From Paenibacillus sp. FSL H7-0737 (GTDB lineage: Bacteria; Bacillota; Bacilli; Paenibacillales; Paenibacillaceae): a DNA stretch of 64,000 nt. Below are positions 19,198 to 28,412 of this stretch, piece by piece; position 1 is the stretch's first letter; every line of letters begins with the position of its first letter. Location of the stretch: contig NZ_CP009279.1 of NCBI RefSeq assembly GCF_000758545.1, forward strand, positions 3,286,001 through 3,350,000, given 5' to 3'. The notes under the pieces were generated by a model. That model ran no database searches and was not told where the DNA came from. It worked only from the letters and a program-made list of their open reading frames with translations. Made by a program: the position numbers and the translations under genes.

Positions 19198-19998
19198 ATG
19201 CCTAAGGAAGAAGTGTTAAAAGGCGGTAATGTAAATCATATAGTCCGTATGGCGAACACTGTTCGCCGCCCTATAGGTTATTGGAGTCCGAATGTACATG
19301 AACTACTCAAACATTTGGAACAACAGGGCTATGAGGGAGCACCAAAATTCCTCGGAATCGATGATTCTGGTCGTGAAATATTGACATTTATTTCTGGAGA
19401 AGTTCCAGGGAATAATTATCCAAACCTTGAACCGTATATGTGGACGGACGAAACGCTTGTGGGTCTGGCACACCTTATACGTCGTTTCCATGATGTGACT
19501 ACAGTGTTCAGGTTCAATATGGAGGACAGATGGCAGCTTAGCTATGCCGAGGATGCCGAACATGAAGTGATCTGTCATAATGACGCAGCATTGTATAATG
19601 TTGTCTTTCAAAAGGAGGCTCCTGTGGCGCTCATTGATTTTGACATGGCAGGTCCAGGTCCGCGTATGTGGGACATTGCGTACACCCTTTACACATCTGT
19701 TCCACTTGCGAGTTTTGCACCTGACCATACTTCTGGAACCATAGTAGCATACCAATGTGAAATACATGCCGTAGAGCGACGTCGGCGAATTCATTTGTTT
19801 TTTGAAGCTTATGGAATTCCCGTCCCAAATAATCTGCGACAGTGGATTATACAACGTTTGATAGTACTGTGTGATACGTTGAGAAATGGTGCTGCTGATG
19901 GGAATCCTGCCTTTCAGAAAATGGTTGATGAGGGTCACTTGGCCCACTATGAGAGTGAGATTAGGTTTGTAACAGATCATTTCGAAGATTGGATATAA
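19198..19998 (+). CDS. APH-family phosphotransferase
   Basis: 266 aa from ATG 19198, which has AAAAGGA 9 bases upstream; the ATG at 19189 directly abuts that site. It has the aminoglycoside-phosphotransferase kinase fold with the catalytic loop VICHNDAALYNVVF and the metal-binding IDFDMAGPGPRMWDIAY. Such proteins phosphorylate small molecules (aminoglycosides, choline, homoserine, fructosamines). Chromosomal copies like this are usually not proven resistance genes. An AACAATA/TATTGTT dyad (19094-19100/19110-19116) lies in the promoter region. Confidence 0.85.
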   Translation: MPKEEVLKGGNVNHIVRMANTVRRPIGYWSPNVHELLKHLEQQGYEGAPKFLGIDDSGREILTFISGEVPGNNYPNLEPYMWTDETLVGLAHLIRRFHDVTTVFRFNMEDRWQLSYAEDAEHEVICHNDAALYNVVFQKEAPVALIDFDMAGPGPRMWDIAYTLYTSVPLASFAPDHTSGTIVAYQCEIHAVERRRRIHLFFEAYGIPVPNNLRQWIIQRLIVLCDTLRNGAADGNPAFQKMVDEGHLAHYESEIRFVTDHFEDWI

Positions 19999-20074
19999 AA
20001 ATCGGATATTCCGCTCACGGACAGGATCATTGAATAAAATTAAAAAAGTATACCATTAGAATTGAGGTCTGAGA

Positions 20075-20428
20075 ATGAGTGTAAAACGAATTGTCACAAA
20101 TATTAAAACGCAGAATGTTTCGGCAGCAAAAAGCTTTTACCAGGACGTACTCGAGCTTGATTTATTGATGGATCATGGTTGGATTGAAACATACGGCTTA
20201 CTGGGGAAGGAGAACATTCAAATAAGCTTCGCATCACAGGGCGGCTCCAATACGCCTACTCCTGATCTATCGATTGAAGTTGATGATGTCGATGCAGTGT
20301 TTGAACGTATGAAGAGTGCTGGATATACGATAGAATATGGACCTGTTGATGAGCCTTGGGGTGTTCGGCGATTCTATGTCCGCGACCCATTTGGCAAACT
20401 TATCAACATCCTTGCTCATGGACATTAG
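20075..20428 (+). CDS. VOC-family (glyoxalase/bleomycin-resistance fold) protein
   Basis: 117 aa. Pattern of one VOC module pair: VTNIKTQNVSAAKSFYQDVLELDLLMDHG, then DLSIEVDDVDAVFERMKSAGY and the closing FYVRDPFGKLINILAH. Probably metal-dependent; substrate unknown. GAGGTCTG precedes ATG 20075. Confidence 0.88.
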   Translation: MSVKRIVTNIKTQNVSAAKSFYQDVLELDLLMDHGWIETYGLLGKENIQISFASQGGSNTPTPDLSIEVDDVDAVFERMKSAGYTIEYGPVDEPWGVRRFYVRDPFGKLINILAHGH

Positions 20429-20486
20429 ATAAACGGTCACGGCGTGCAGAAATCTAGATCGTTAAACAAACTTGAAACGATAGTGG

Positions 20487-20520
20487 AGGAGCTTCCTATA
20501 GGGTAGCTCCTTTTAATTTT
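20487..20520 (+). terminator. Terminator after VOC gene
   Basis: AGGAGCT / AGCTCCT stem (20487-20493/20505-20511) followed by TTTAATTTT. Confidence 0.7.
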
Positions 20521-20636
20521 AAACTATACCAGCTAATAGCTTGTCAAGATTACCAGTAAAGTAAAGCCCAATCATATGTTATATTTAAAAGTAGGTAAGC
20601 CAAATAACCCCCCCCAATTGTATTGTATTTGGAAGG

Positions 20637-21863
20637 TTATACCATTGGTTTCGTATTAAGCAATCCGGTATTTTTTTTGTTTTTCATGATGGCATATAGC
20701 CAATGCACCAATTTATTGGCACATGCGACTAGAGCCACTTTATGTGGTTTTCCTTTGGCTCTCTTACGATTGTAGAATTCTTTGATTCGTATATTACGAG
20801 CGCGAATTAATCCGCATTGGACAGCCAAAACCAGCGCGTAACGCAACTGCCTGGAACCACGTTTCGTGATTCAATTTCGAGTTGCTGTAAACTTACCTGA
20901 AGCAAAGACACTTGGATCAATGCCTGCAAAGGCGACTAGCTTTTTTAGGATGATCAAATCGGTCGACTTCTCCAATTTCAGATAAAATTGTTGCCGCAAT
21001 TTTATGCCCAATACCAGAAATCGACTGAATTAATTCATATTCTTCAATGTCTTCAGCCAGAGCATCTATGTTCTGTTCCGATCCAGTAATATGCTCTTGG
21101 TACTGAAGAATGAGGGTAATAAGGACTTTCAAATTGATTAAGTGGCTTGCATACATGGTTTGCTGAAATGGGTTTTGTTTTGCCGCAACTAGCAGCCGTT
21201 GCACCCGTTGGTTAATCCAGTCCTCTGAACGCCCCCGTTTTGAAGAAAGCAGTTCTTTCATCTTAGATTTGAGTGTGTTTTCATCCGTCTGTAATACTGA
21301 ATATGAGGTTGGGAATTCACTTAAAAACTGTAATGAAATACCGGAATACATAGCTCCAAAGACACCTTTGTAAGCAGGAAAACCTGATCTAAAACAGCTT
21401 GGAATTGTAGTTTAGTCTGTACACACATCTTTGAAAGAGACTCATATTGTCTTGTGAGATAGCGCAGATTGAGAAGTTGCACACCTCTTTTCTTAAACGG
21501 TTCAAATTCTTCTTTGTAGTACAGCTCTCCCAATAGGTAAGCGTCAGCAGCATCCGTCTTTACTTTACGAAGTTGAGACTTCCTAAGCCGATTTGAGATG
21601 AGCGGATTAATAACAATATAAATATAATGATGTTCCTCTAGGAACTGAACAACGGGACTTTGATAGTGACCGGTTGCTTCTAGAATAAGCAAAGGACGTT
21701 GTTGAGATGCAAATTCAACTTCTGTTAAAACTTGAAGGAAATTTGCTAAACCATCTCGAGTGTGCTCGAAGTGGAATATCCCTTGGAATGGCTTTCCGCG
21801 CTCTAGAAAGGCTTGTCCATGGCTTTCTTCTTTAGAAATATCTAGACCGATAACTGGATTCAT
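20637..21863 (-). pseudogene. IS110-family transposase, two frameshifts and a stop
   Basis: Read across frames, this is a nearly full IS110 transposase. The N-terminal RuvC-like DEDD domain starts MNPVIGLDISKEESHG, with Glu in LILEATGHYQ and Asp pair in KTDAADAYLLGELY. The first break is near 21383-21388, where a T run is one base short (VFLLTK instead of the expected VFPAYKGVFGAMYSG). The middle part continues at 20917-21351 (SISGIGHKIAATILSEIG). A second break at about 20942 is an A run one base long. After it come the catalytic-serine motif GIDPSVFASGKFTATRN, a TGA at about 20868, then ITKRGSRQLRYALVLA to the stop at 20637. Confidence 0.88.
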
Positions 21864-22125
21864 TTCATCTCCCCTTGTAAGTGTAGCTTCGCCGGCATCC
21901 CCTAAGGTTGATCTTCTTGTCGCTCCATAGCATCGCTTGTTATACGGGATCTTACGTCCCAACCAGCCTCAATCATGGTCATGACAAGTAGGGGTGAACA
22001 TTATAGCTCTCGGGATCAAGTCCCACGGGCAGGTACGTTCGACCAGGCTATTTTAATCCTCTATGCAAATGAAAAAAGGATCAACCAGAAAGAACTGGTT
22101 GATCTCATAATACGAACGGGCAGGA
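21864..22125 (-). ncRNA. Candidate IS110 bridge RNA region, copy 1
   Basis: Non-coding end upstream of the transposase, where IS110-group elements encode the bridge RNA (established for IS621). It is almost identical to 29212-29470 apart from a 3-base deletion and a few substitutions close to the transposase start. Near the outer edge is a perfect 10-bp hairpin GATCAACCAG/CTGGTTGATC (about 22079-22104) followed on the minus strand by a T-run, which could stop transcription entering from outside. The RNA ends and guide loops cannot be fixed by eye. Confidence 0.45.
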
Positions 22126-22439
22126 GAGTTGAAGATCAAACGCGGGGAACCGTACCACAAATAAGGGCAAGTTTTTTTTGAATTCCTTGCGGCGTATGGG
22201 TTTGAATATATGTGCGTAGGTCACATTTCGAAGAAACAAGAGAAAGGTGCATCGGTTCATTTTTTGATTTGTAAAAAGGTGTATATGAAAGTAAACAGAT
22301 ATCTATTTTCAAGCATAAAATTGCCTCATAGAATTAGTCGTAAAGGGGCCGTTTGGAGCTTGGATAAAATGGACACTCGGATCAAGACCATGTACCAGAC
22401 TTGTTAAAATCATTTAAACCTAAGAAATGGGGATGAAAG
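22126..22439. other. Gap between IS110 copy 1 and the DUF4855 gene
   Basis: No convincing gene. A 65-codon frame (22210-22407) lacks a ribosome site and resembles nothing I know. The end contains the ribosome site GGGGATGAAAG for the next gene. Confidence 0.5.
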
Positions 22440-24950
22440 ATGAAGCGAAGTCAGAGGTATCCAAGACGAAGTTCCTTGCTGTTATCATTTGTGTTAATCT
22501 TATCGATTGTTTTTTCTGTTCAACCATCAGTAGTGAAGGGAGAAGGGGATAGGTCGCCGAAGATTTCGCAGGGGCAGGAGGATCAACAGCCTTTACTTGA
22601 AGTTCCTAATCAGCAGGGACAACAAGAAAAGTCCGATCCTGATCTCGAGCAACAACCCCAGTCTAACTTAGAACAGCCGCTTGCCGCTGCTGCTGCAACA
22701 GGATATTTCCCACCAAATACCGCGGCATCTGGGAATGTGAAGAACATGGCCTTGCTTTATACTGGATATTACGGTGGACGAACGACATACGAGGGAAGAG
22801 AAATCGGCACGTATGACAAGAATACGCTTTTGCCCTATGTTGCGCACTACAACAGTAATAATGTGATGGATGACACCTTTTTCGATTCATTTCTATTTCT
22901 AGGAATCAACACATCTGACTATAGAGATTTTGGTGATACAGCGGACCCTGCCAAGTGGACCTATAAGGCGGATTGGGAATGGTATATAAACCGCATTTTC
23001 ACCTCTAATCAACAGCTCGATGCCCTCAACCAAGCAACCCAGCAAGTTGCAACCACACTAAACCTAACAAATTACAAATCCAAAGTATATATTATGCTGC
23101 CTTATCCTAATAGCGAAATCACCAATTTCGGAGATGTCGATAACGACGGAATCAGCGAAAATCTGAATTCGATGCCTAGCAATATGACGAAGGTAACCAA
23201 ATGGTATATCGACACCGTATTAAGCAGATGGAATCAAGCCCAATACAGCAACCTTGAATTAAAAGGCTTCTACTGGTTCCATGAAGATATTGATCCCGGC
23301 AATCCGGGTGAAGTAAATGCAATTAATAACTCTGGTAACTATCTTCATACGCTTGGTCTGAAACTTGCCTGGATTCCATACTTTGGTGCCGGACAAAGCA
23401 ACAACCGGAATAATTATGCAATCGATTTTAGCATCCAGCAGCCCAATCACTATTTCGTTCCGGAGACTGATTATTCGAGAATGACGAATGTATCGACCCA
23501 AGCTCAAACATATAATAAGGGCATCGAAATGGAGTTTGACGAAAGAGCGATGTTCGACCCCGATTTTAAAAACAGATTCGATAATTACTTAATGGCCGGC
23601 GTAGAATACGGATACATGACGGGAGCGGTCAAGGGTTGGTATCAAGATATTTTTGGGATATACAACTTGTATAAAAACAAGAATAACAACGGTGTAAACG
23701 GAGTTTATGACGGGAGACAGATGTATGAAGATATCTACAAATTTGTTAAAGGAACGTATACCATTCCAGTTAATCTTGCAAGCGGTAAATCGGCAGTAGC
23801 CTCATCCAACCAAAGTTCTTCTCTATCCGCTGCTAAAGCTGTTGACAATTTGCCGGGTACACGGTGGTCAAGCCAACAGTATTCAAGTACAGAGTGGATT
23901 TACGTCGATCTCGGGCAAGCTAATAACATCAAACGCGTTAAACTTAACTGGGAGTATGCTTACGGCAAGAGCTACAAAATTCAAGTATCGAATGATGCGG
24001 TCAATTGGACCGATGTGTATTCGACAACGACAGGCAATGGAGGTGTAGACGATATAGGCTTTGTGCCTACAACGGCAAGATACGTGAGAATGCACGCAAC
24101 AGAGAGGGGCACGAGCTATGGTTACTCTATTTATGAGTTTCAAGTATATGGAGACAGCGTCGGATCCGCTACTACAACAAATTTGGCGTTAAATAATACA
24201 GCTACGTCATCTTCCAATCAAGAGGCAGCTCTTTCTCCGAATAATGCGGTTGACGGTAACGTGACGACAAGATGGGCCAGTCAGTTTGCAGACCCGCAAT
24301 GGATTACGATCGAACTTGGGCAAGCTTATAACATAAATCGAGTTATATTGAATTGGGAGCTTGCCTATGGCAAAGGCTACAAGATTCAAGTATCGAATGA
24401 CACTGTCAACTGGATGGATGTGTATACGACAACGAATGGAGACGGGGGGATTGACGATATATTCTTTACTGCCGTAAATGCAAGGTATGTAAGAATGTAC
24501 GGAACCCAAAGAGCTTACTCCTTCTATGGCTATTCTTTATATGAATTCCAGGTTTATGGCAAACCGAATCTAGCGTTAAACAAATCGGCAACATCCTCTT
24601 CCAACGAGACATCCACATTAACGGCCGATAAAGCGGTGGATGGTAATGTAACGACAAGATGGGCCAGCCTGTATTCAAATCCGCAATGGATCTATGTAGA
24701 CCTCGGACAGGAAACCCGCGTCAACAATGTCAAACTCAACTGGGAGTATGCTCATGCTAAGGGCTATAAGATTCAGGTGTCGAACGATGCAACCAACTGG
24801 ACGGATATATACATGACAACGAATGGAGACGGTGGTATAGACGATATCTACTTTGAACCGGTAAATGCAAGGTATATAAGGATGCATGCGACAGATCGAG
24901 GCACAGGCGACTGGTATTCTCTTTATGAGTTCGAAGTTTATGGCAGCTGA
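22440..24950 (+). CDS. Secreted DUF4855 protein with three C-terminal discoidin (F5/8 type C) domains
   Basis: 836 aa. Signal peptide about 1-34, then a low-complexity Gln/Pro/Glu stretch to about 85. Residues about 100-440 match the DUF4855 family (MALLYTGYYGG, TFFDSFLFLGI, GFYWFHEDIDPG, MEFDERAMFD). Three tandem discoidin/CBM32-like repeats follow at about 445-572, 580-705 and 709-835, each with NLAxxxxAxxSSNxxxxLxxxxAVDxxxxTRW, YKIQVSND and RYVRM...YEFxVYG. Discoidin domains bind glycans. The family fold suggests a polysaccharide-active enzyme, but I do not assert a reaction. It lies alone between two IS110 remnants. Confidence 0.88.
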   Translation: MKRSQRYPRRSSLLLSFVLILSIVFSVQPSVVKGEGDRSPKISQGQEDQQPLLEVPNQQGQQEKSDPDLEQQPQSNLEQPLAAAAATGYFPPNTAASGNVKNMALLYTGYYGGRTTYEGREIGTYDKNTLLPYVAHYNSNNVMDDTFFDSFLFLGINTSDYRDFGDTADPAKWTYKADWEWYINRIFTSNQQLDALNQATQQVATTLNLTNYKSKVYIMLPYPNSEITNFGDVDNDGISENLNSMPSNMTKVTKWYIDTVLSRWNQAQYSNLELKGFYWFHEDIDPGNPGEVNAINNSGNYLHTLGLKLAWIPYFGAGQSNNRNNYAIDFSIQQPNHYFVPETDYSRMTNVSTQAQTYNKGIEMEFDERAMFDPDFKNRFDNYLMAGVEYGYMTGAVKGWYQDIFGIYNLYKNKNNNGVNGVYDGRQMYEDIYKFVKGTYTIPVNLASGKSAVASSNQSSSLSAAKAVDNLPGTRWSSQQYSSTEWIYVDLGQANNIKRVKLNWEYAYGKSYKIQVSNDAVNWTDVYSTTTGNGGVDDIGFVPTTARYVRMHATERGTSYGYSIYEFQVYGDSVGSATTTNLALNNTATSSSNQEAALSPNNAVDGNVTTRWASQFADPQWITIELGQAYNINRVILNWELAYGKGYKIQVSNDTVNWMDVYTTTNGDGGIDDIFFTAVNARYVRMYGTQRAYSFYGYSLYEFQVYGKPNLALNKSATSSSNETSTLTADKAVDGNVTTRWASLYSNPQWIYVDLGQETRVNNVKLNWEYAHAKGYKIQVSNDATNWTDIYMTTNGDGGIDDIYFEPVNARYIRMHATDRGTGDWYSLYEFEVYGS

Positions 24951-25262
24951 TCCATTAGCATACGTAAAGCCTAATATGGGGTTCTCATCCCAAATAACAA
25001 AACAAGCCCATGCACGAAACACTGTGCCGGGCTTGTTTAGCTTGGACCCCATCACATGTCAGGCGGAATATATCCAATATCTCGGCTATTAGTTGACCGG
25101 ATTTGCTGGTGGGCACGTGTCGGCGGGACTGCGTATTTGGAAAAATATGACAATCCCGCAAAGGATGGCTCAAAAACTTGCCGTTACAGACAGCGCGGTG
25201 AACCTTACCATAAGTGACGGCGAAAAGTTGAGTTGAAGGTTGAAGCTTTAATGCTAAATCTA
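24951..25262. other. Convergent gap with terminator and possible gene remnant
   Basis: A terminator-like stem AAACAAGCCC/GGGCTTGTTT lies at 25000-25009/25029-25038, ending the DUF4855 transcript. From about 25120 to 25222 a short plus-strand frame reads like the C-terminus of a protein (ending KLAVTDSAVNLTISDGEKLS) but has no start or ribosome site. It may be a gene remnant of unknown family. Confidence 0.45.
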
Positions 25263-26174
25263 TCAGGAATAGTTCTCCATCATTTGATATAAATAATTTC
25301 GAAAGTCTTCAACATAGGTTTTGGGCTCTACAACTTTTAGATGAGTGCCGAAGCTTGCTAAAAGTTGAAATCCCATACGATTTTGTGGGACATAAATGGT
25401 TGCTAATAAAAATCCAGAACTATGGTCTTCAATACTTCTTCGACCATACCTTTCGATGATTTGATCTTTTATGCTAGGCGATATCCATGCCTTAATCGTG
25501 ACGAATTCAGGTAGATAATTTGCTTCGTGTACTTGCTCTGACCAATCGTCTCTAGGATGAAACGCGCGTTCATCCATAGTAATATGATCGATCCGAGATA
25601 ACTTGAAAGTTCGACATCCCTGTCGATGTAAACAGAATCCTTTCAAGTACCAACTTGATTCGCTAAAATGCAGCTCATAGGGCTCGATCATTCTATTCGT
25701 TACAGCCCCGTCTTTATCTGTATAATCAAACGAAACCAGCCTTTTCTTTAAAATGGATGTTTGACATGTCTTTAAGGTTTCAAGAATCTCGGACCGACCT
25801 TCCCATTCATAAAACGACAGTTGAATGGAACGATTCAGAGACAAAGGACTAACCATTGCCTCTATTTTTTTTATCGTTCTTTCAACTTCTTCAGTAAGGA
25901 GGATTTGTTCCAATCCGCCGAGCGCAGCTAATATATTCTGTAAATCGGAGCTGCTTAAAAGGCGTTTATCCACCTTGTATTCATCCATTATGCCGTACCC
26001 GCCTTTGACCCCAGTGATAGAGTAGATCGGGATGTTCGATAAGCTCAGTGTTTCCATATCGCGAAGGATCGTTCTTTTGGAAACATTGAATAGTTGTGAG
26101 AATTCCTTTGTAGATATAATCTCTTTTCTCAGCAATATCATGATAATCGAAATGAGTCTTTCCACTTTGTCCAT
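25263..26174 (-). CDS. WYL-domain transcriptional regulator (HTH-11/YafY type)
   Basis: 303 aa. N-terminal DeoR-like helix-turn-helix (1-60: STKEFSQLFNVSKRTILRDMETLS) and a WYL domain (about 140-230: VSFDYTDKDGAVTNRMIEPYELHFSESSWYLKGFC), which is thought to sense a ligand or nucleic acid. Divergent from the epoxide-hydrolase-like gene with a 98-base gap holding a perfect inverted repeat, so it probably regulates that gene and itself. Confidence 0.92.
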   Translation of the reverse strand: MDKVERLISIIMILLRKEIISTKEFSQLFNVSKRTILRDMETLSLSNIPIYSITGVKGGYGIMDEYKVDKRLLSSSDLQNILAALGGLEQILLTEEVERTIKKIEAMVSPLSLNRSIQLSFYEWEGRSEILETLKTCQTSILKKRLVSFDYTDKDGAVTNRMIEPYELHFSESSWYLKGFCLHRQGCRTFKLSRIDHITMDERAFHPRDDWSEQVHEANYLPEFVTIKAWISPSIKDQIIERYGRRSIEDHSSGFLLATIYVPQNRMGFQLLASFGTHLKVVEPKTYVEDFRNYLYQMMENYS

Positions 26175-26208
26175 AATTGCCCTCTTTTTTTCTACATGAT
26201 TTCAAAAT

Positions 26209-26228
26209 GGTGACACTAAGATGTCACC
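26209..26228. promoter_or_regulatory. Inverted repeat operator candidate
   Basis: GGTGACA-6-TGTCACC, perfect 7-bp arms, between the WYL gene and the hydrolase gene. A TATACT (26239-26244) lies just after it. Confidence 0.65.
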
Positions 26229-26272
26229 TTTTGTTCATTATACTACATGTATCACAAGAAGGAGGAATTGCA

Positions 26273-27214
26273 ATGTTTAATCCAACCGATTTTCCCAAGC
26301 CCACCCTTATTTCAGTCAACGGTGTGGAACTCGAAGTCTTTGAAGCAGGCCGACAAAATTTAGGAAAACCTATTGTATTCTGTCATGGCTGGCCAGAGCA
26401 TGCCTTTTCTTGGCGCCATCAGGTGCCCGCCCTTGTCGCAGCGGGCTACCATGTCATCGTCCCAAACCAGCGGGGTTATGGCAACTCATCCCGTCCGAGC
26501 GTAGTAACAGACTATGACATTGAACACTTGTCGGGTGATCTCATCGCACTTCTCGATCACTACGAATACGAAGATGCCACCTTTGTCGGTCATGATTGGG
26601 GTGCAATGATCGTTTGGTGGCTGACCTTATTGCATCCAAACCGTGTAAATAAAGTGATAAATCTGAGCATGCCTTACCAAGAGCGCGGAGAAAGACCCTG
26701 GATCGAGTTCATGGAAGAAATACTTGGCGGCGACTACTATTTTGTCCACTTCAATCGACAGCCGGGTATCGCAGACGCCGTATTAGAAGAAAATACATTC
26801 CAGTTCCTTCGCAACATTTACCGGAAAAACGAGCCACCCAGAGCGCCTCAGCCAGGTATGGCGATGATTAATCTTGCCAGAGCAGAAACACCACTCGGCG
26901 AACCCATAATGAGCGACAGCGAACTGGCCGTTTACGTCTCAGCCTTCAAATCATCAGGCTTCACGGCAAGTATAAATTGGTACAGGAACCTTGACCGCAA
27001 CTGGCGCTTATTGGCGGACGTGAACCCAATCATCCAACAGCCTGCACTTATGATCTATGGCGACCGGGATGTGATCCCGAAGTTTGAAAAACTAACGAAG
27101 TTCGTGCCCAATGTGGAAGTGGTCAATCTGAATTGCGGTCATTGGATCCAGGAAGAAAAGCCGGAAGAAACAAACCAAGCAATTTTAAAATGGCTGGAAC
27201 AATGGGAGATGTAG
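26273..27214 (+). CDS. Alpha/beta hydrolase, epoxide-hydrolase-like
   Basis: 313 aa. ATG 26273 has AAGGAGGA at about 26259-26266; the longer frame upstream lacks a ribosome site. Motifs are HGWPE (39-42), RGYGNSSRP, the nucleophile elbow VGHDWGAMIV with Asp108, YGDRDVIP and the catalytic His in NCGHWIQEE. An Asp nucleophile with HGWPE points to epoxide hydrolase or dehalogenase rather than esterase. Its 3' end overlaps the next gene by 13 bases. Confidence 0.9.
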   Translation: MFNPTDFPKPTLISVNGVELEVFEAGRQNLGKPIVFCHGWPEHAFSWRHQVPALVAAGYHVIVPNQRGYGNSSRPSVVTDYDIEHLSGDLIALLDHYEYEDATFVGHDWGAMIVWWLTLLHPNRVNKVINLSMPYQERGERPWIEFMEEILGGDYYFVHFNRQPGIADAVLEENTFQFLRNIYRKNEPPRAPQPGMAMINLARAETPLGEPIMSDSELAVYVSAFKSSGFTASINWYRNLDRNWRLLADVNPIIQQPALMIYGDRDVIPKFEKLTKFVPNVEVVNLNCGHWIQEEKPEETNQAILKWLEQWEM

Positions 27215-27789
27215 TTTTTTTCAACAACCAAGAAGAGTTTAACGATTGGTTAGAAGAACATCATACTGAAGCTAGTGAAATTTGGGTGGGCTATTTTGGG
27301 ATAAGTACAGGGCGTGCAAGCCTTACTTGGTCTGCATCAGTAGATGCCGCTCTTTGTTTTGGGTGGATTGACGGTATACGAAAAGCCATTGATAAACAAA
27401 GCTATAAGATTCGCTTTACTCCGCGCAAAGTAAATAGTGTATGGAGTGCTGTGAACGTAAAGAAGGTAAAAGCACTAATACAGCTTGGAAAGATGAGACC
27501 AGAAGGAATGCACGTCTTTAACAACAGAACCGATGCACAAGGCTATTCCTCTGAACAAAGAAACGTGGAACTTGCCAAAGAATATGAAGAACAAATCAAG
27601 GCAAATCAAACAGCCTGGCTATTCTTCACTAATTTATCACCATCCTATAAAAGAGATTCTATCTGGTGGGTAATGAGCGCCAAGAAAGAAGAAACACGAT
27701 TAAGAAGGCTTGGAATATTGATCGCTTCATCTGAAGAAGGGCTAAAATTTCAACATTGCAAAAAATTATTACAGAATAAGGAAATATAA
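27202..27789 (+). CDS. YdeI/OmpD-associated family protein
   Basis: 195 aa from ATG 27202; ATG 27190 is possible. The start overlaps the hydrolase end. The sequence has the family pattern: EFNDWLEEHHTEASEIWVGYFG, TWSASVDAALCFGWIDGIRKAID, YKIRFTPRKVNSVWSAVNVKKV. Members are annotated as bacteriocin-protection-like; the mechanism is not known to me. No signal peptide. Confidence 0.82.
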   Translation: MGDVVFFNNQEEFNDWLEEHHTEASEIWVGYFGISTGRASLTWSASVDAALCFGWIDGIRKAIDKQSYKIRFTPRKVNSVWSAVNVKKVKALIQLGKMRPEGMHVFNNRTDAQGYSSEQRNVELAKEYEEQIKANQTAWLFFTNLSPSYKRDSIWWVMSAKKEETRLRRLGILIASSEEGLKFQHCKKLLQNKEI

Positions 27790-28005
27790 ATAACAAAAGA
27801 ATCGTTAAAAGGATTTTTGGTACTGCATAAATCTGGGTCTATTGTTTCCCTGATCTTTAGGAGAGAGGAGCTACTGTATTTCTCAATCATTTAGGGTTTA
27901 ATTCTCATCAAAAGTCAGAACGTTTTAAATGCGAGGCATAAATCAAATCGCTAAATGAAGAAGGGATGAAACAGCTCATCCAAAATCGCAACCCCCTTCA
28001 TTTTT

Positions 28006-28194
28006 ATGGTACAGCCGACCCTCATGATCTATGGTGACCGGGATACGGTCCAGAGGTCTGAAAACCTGACAAAGTTCGTGCCTAATGCGGAAGTGGTTAA
28101 TCTGGATTGCGGTCAATGGATCCAGCAAGAAAAGCCGGAAGAAACAAACCAAGCGATTTTGAGATGGCTGGAAGAGCAGAATGATGCTGAATAG
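28006..28194 (+). pseudogene. Duplicated C-terminal fragment of the epoxide-hydrolase-like gene
   Basis: 62 codons that match the last 62 residues of the hydrolase at 26273 (LMIYGDRD..., KLTKFVPN-EVVNL-CG-WIQ-EKPEETNQAI). The catalytic His of NCGHW is Gln here (DCGQW), and the whole N-terminal 250 residues are absent. It is a dead partial duplication next to IS110 copy 2. About 210 bases before it hold nothing recognisable. Confidence 0.85.
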
Positions 28195-28296
28195 ATTCGA
28201 TTAGCAAGCAAAACTTAGAAAAACAATAAGGACACCCAAACAGGCAATGTCATTAAGTTAAGCTCAAAGGTAAGAACGGGAATAAAAATGGAATTC

Positions 28297-28333
28297 AAAA
28301 CGGCATGGGAAAGCCCCGTGCCGTTTGTTTTTT
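28297..28333 (+). terminator. Rho-independent terminator
   Basis: AAACGGCA / TGCCGTTT stem with GGG/CCC inside, then GTTTTTT. It lies between the hydrolase fragment and IS110 copy 2. Confidence 0.7.
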
Positions 28334-28412
28334 ACTTCACGCAAGGAAAAGGCGTATAACTAACAAAGCAGAAATACTGCAATAATTGAACAGGCGGAGA
28401 GAAAAGCATCGC

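Larger units (their letters stand above)
20637..22125 (-). mobile_element. IS110-family insertion sequence, copy 1 (decayed)
   Basis: Contains a broken DEDD/serine transposase (20637-21863) and a 262-base non-coding end (21864-22125). The right boundary is set by comparison with copy 2 at 28413-29470: identity stops at CGGGCAGGA (22125 and 29470). The other boundary is not visible because copy 2 lacks it; I use the transposase stop. No terminal inverted repeats were seen, as expected for this family. Confidence 0.85.

Noticed and set aside
19303..19980. 225-codon frame opposite the APH-type gene
   Set aside because: Antisense shadow; the sense frame has clear kinase motifs.
19198..19998. Aminoglycoside resistance gene
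   Set aside because: Only the kinase fold is visible; no match to a specific resistance enzyme can be claimed from sequence reading.
20607..20614. Run of eight C next to the IS110 end
   Set aside because: Too short and isolated to call a feature; could be a phase-variable tract but no gene depends on it.
21975..22181. 68-codon plus-strand frame in the IS110 end
   Set aside because: It lies in the conserved non-coding end, has no ribosome site and reads through the hairpin; the structure there is better explained as RNA.
23775..24947. Repeats inside the DUF4855 gene as a possible tandem DNA repeat or CRISPR
   Set aside because: They are the protein-level discoidin repeats, about 130 codons each and diverged; no spacers.
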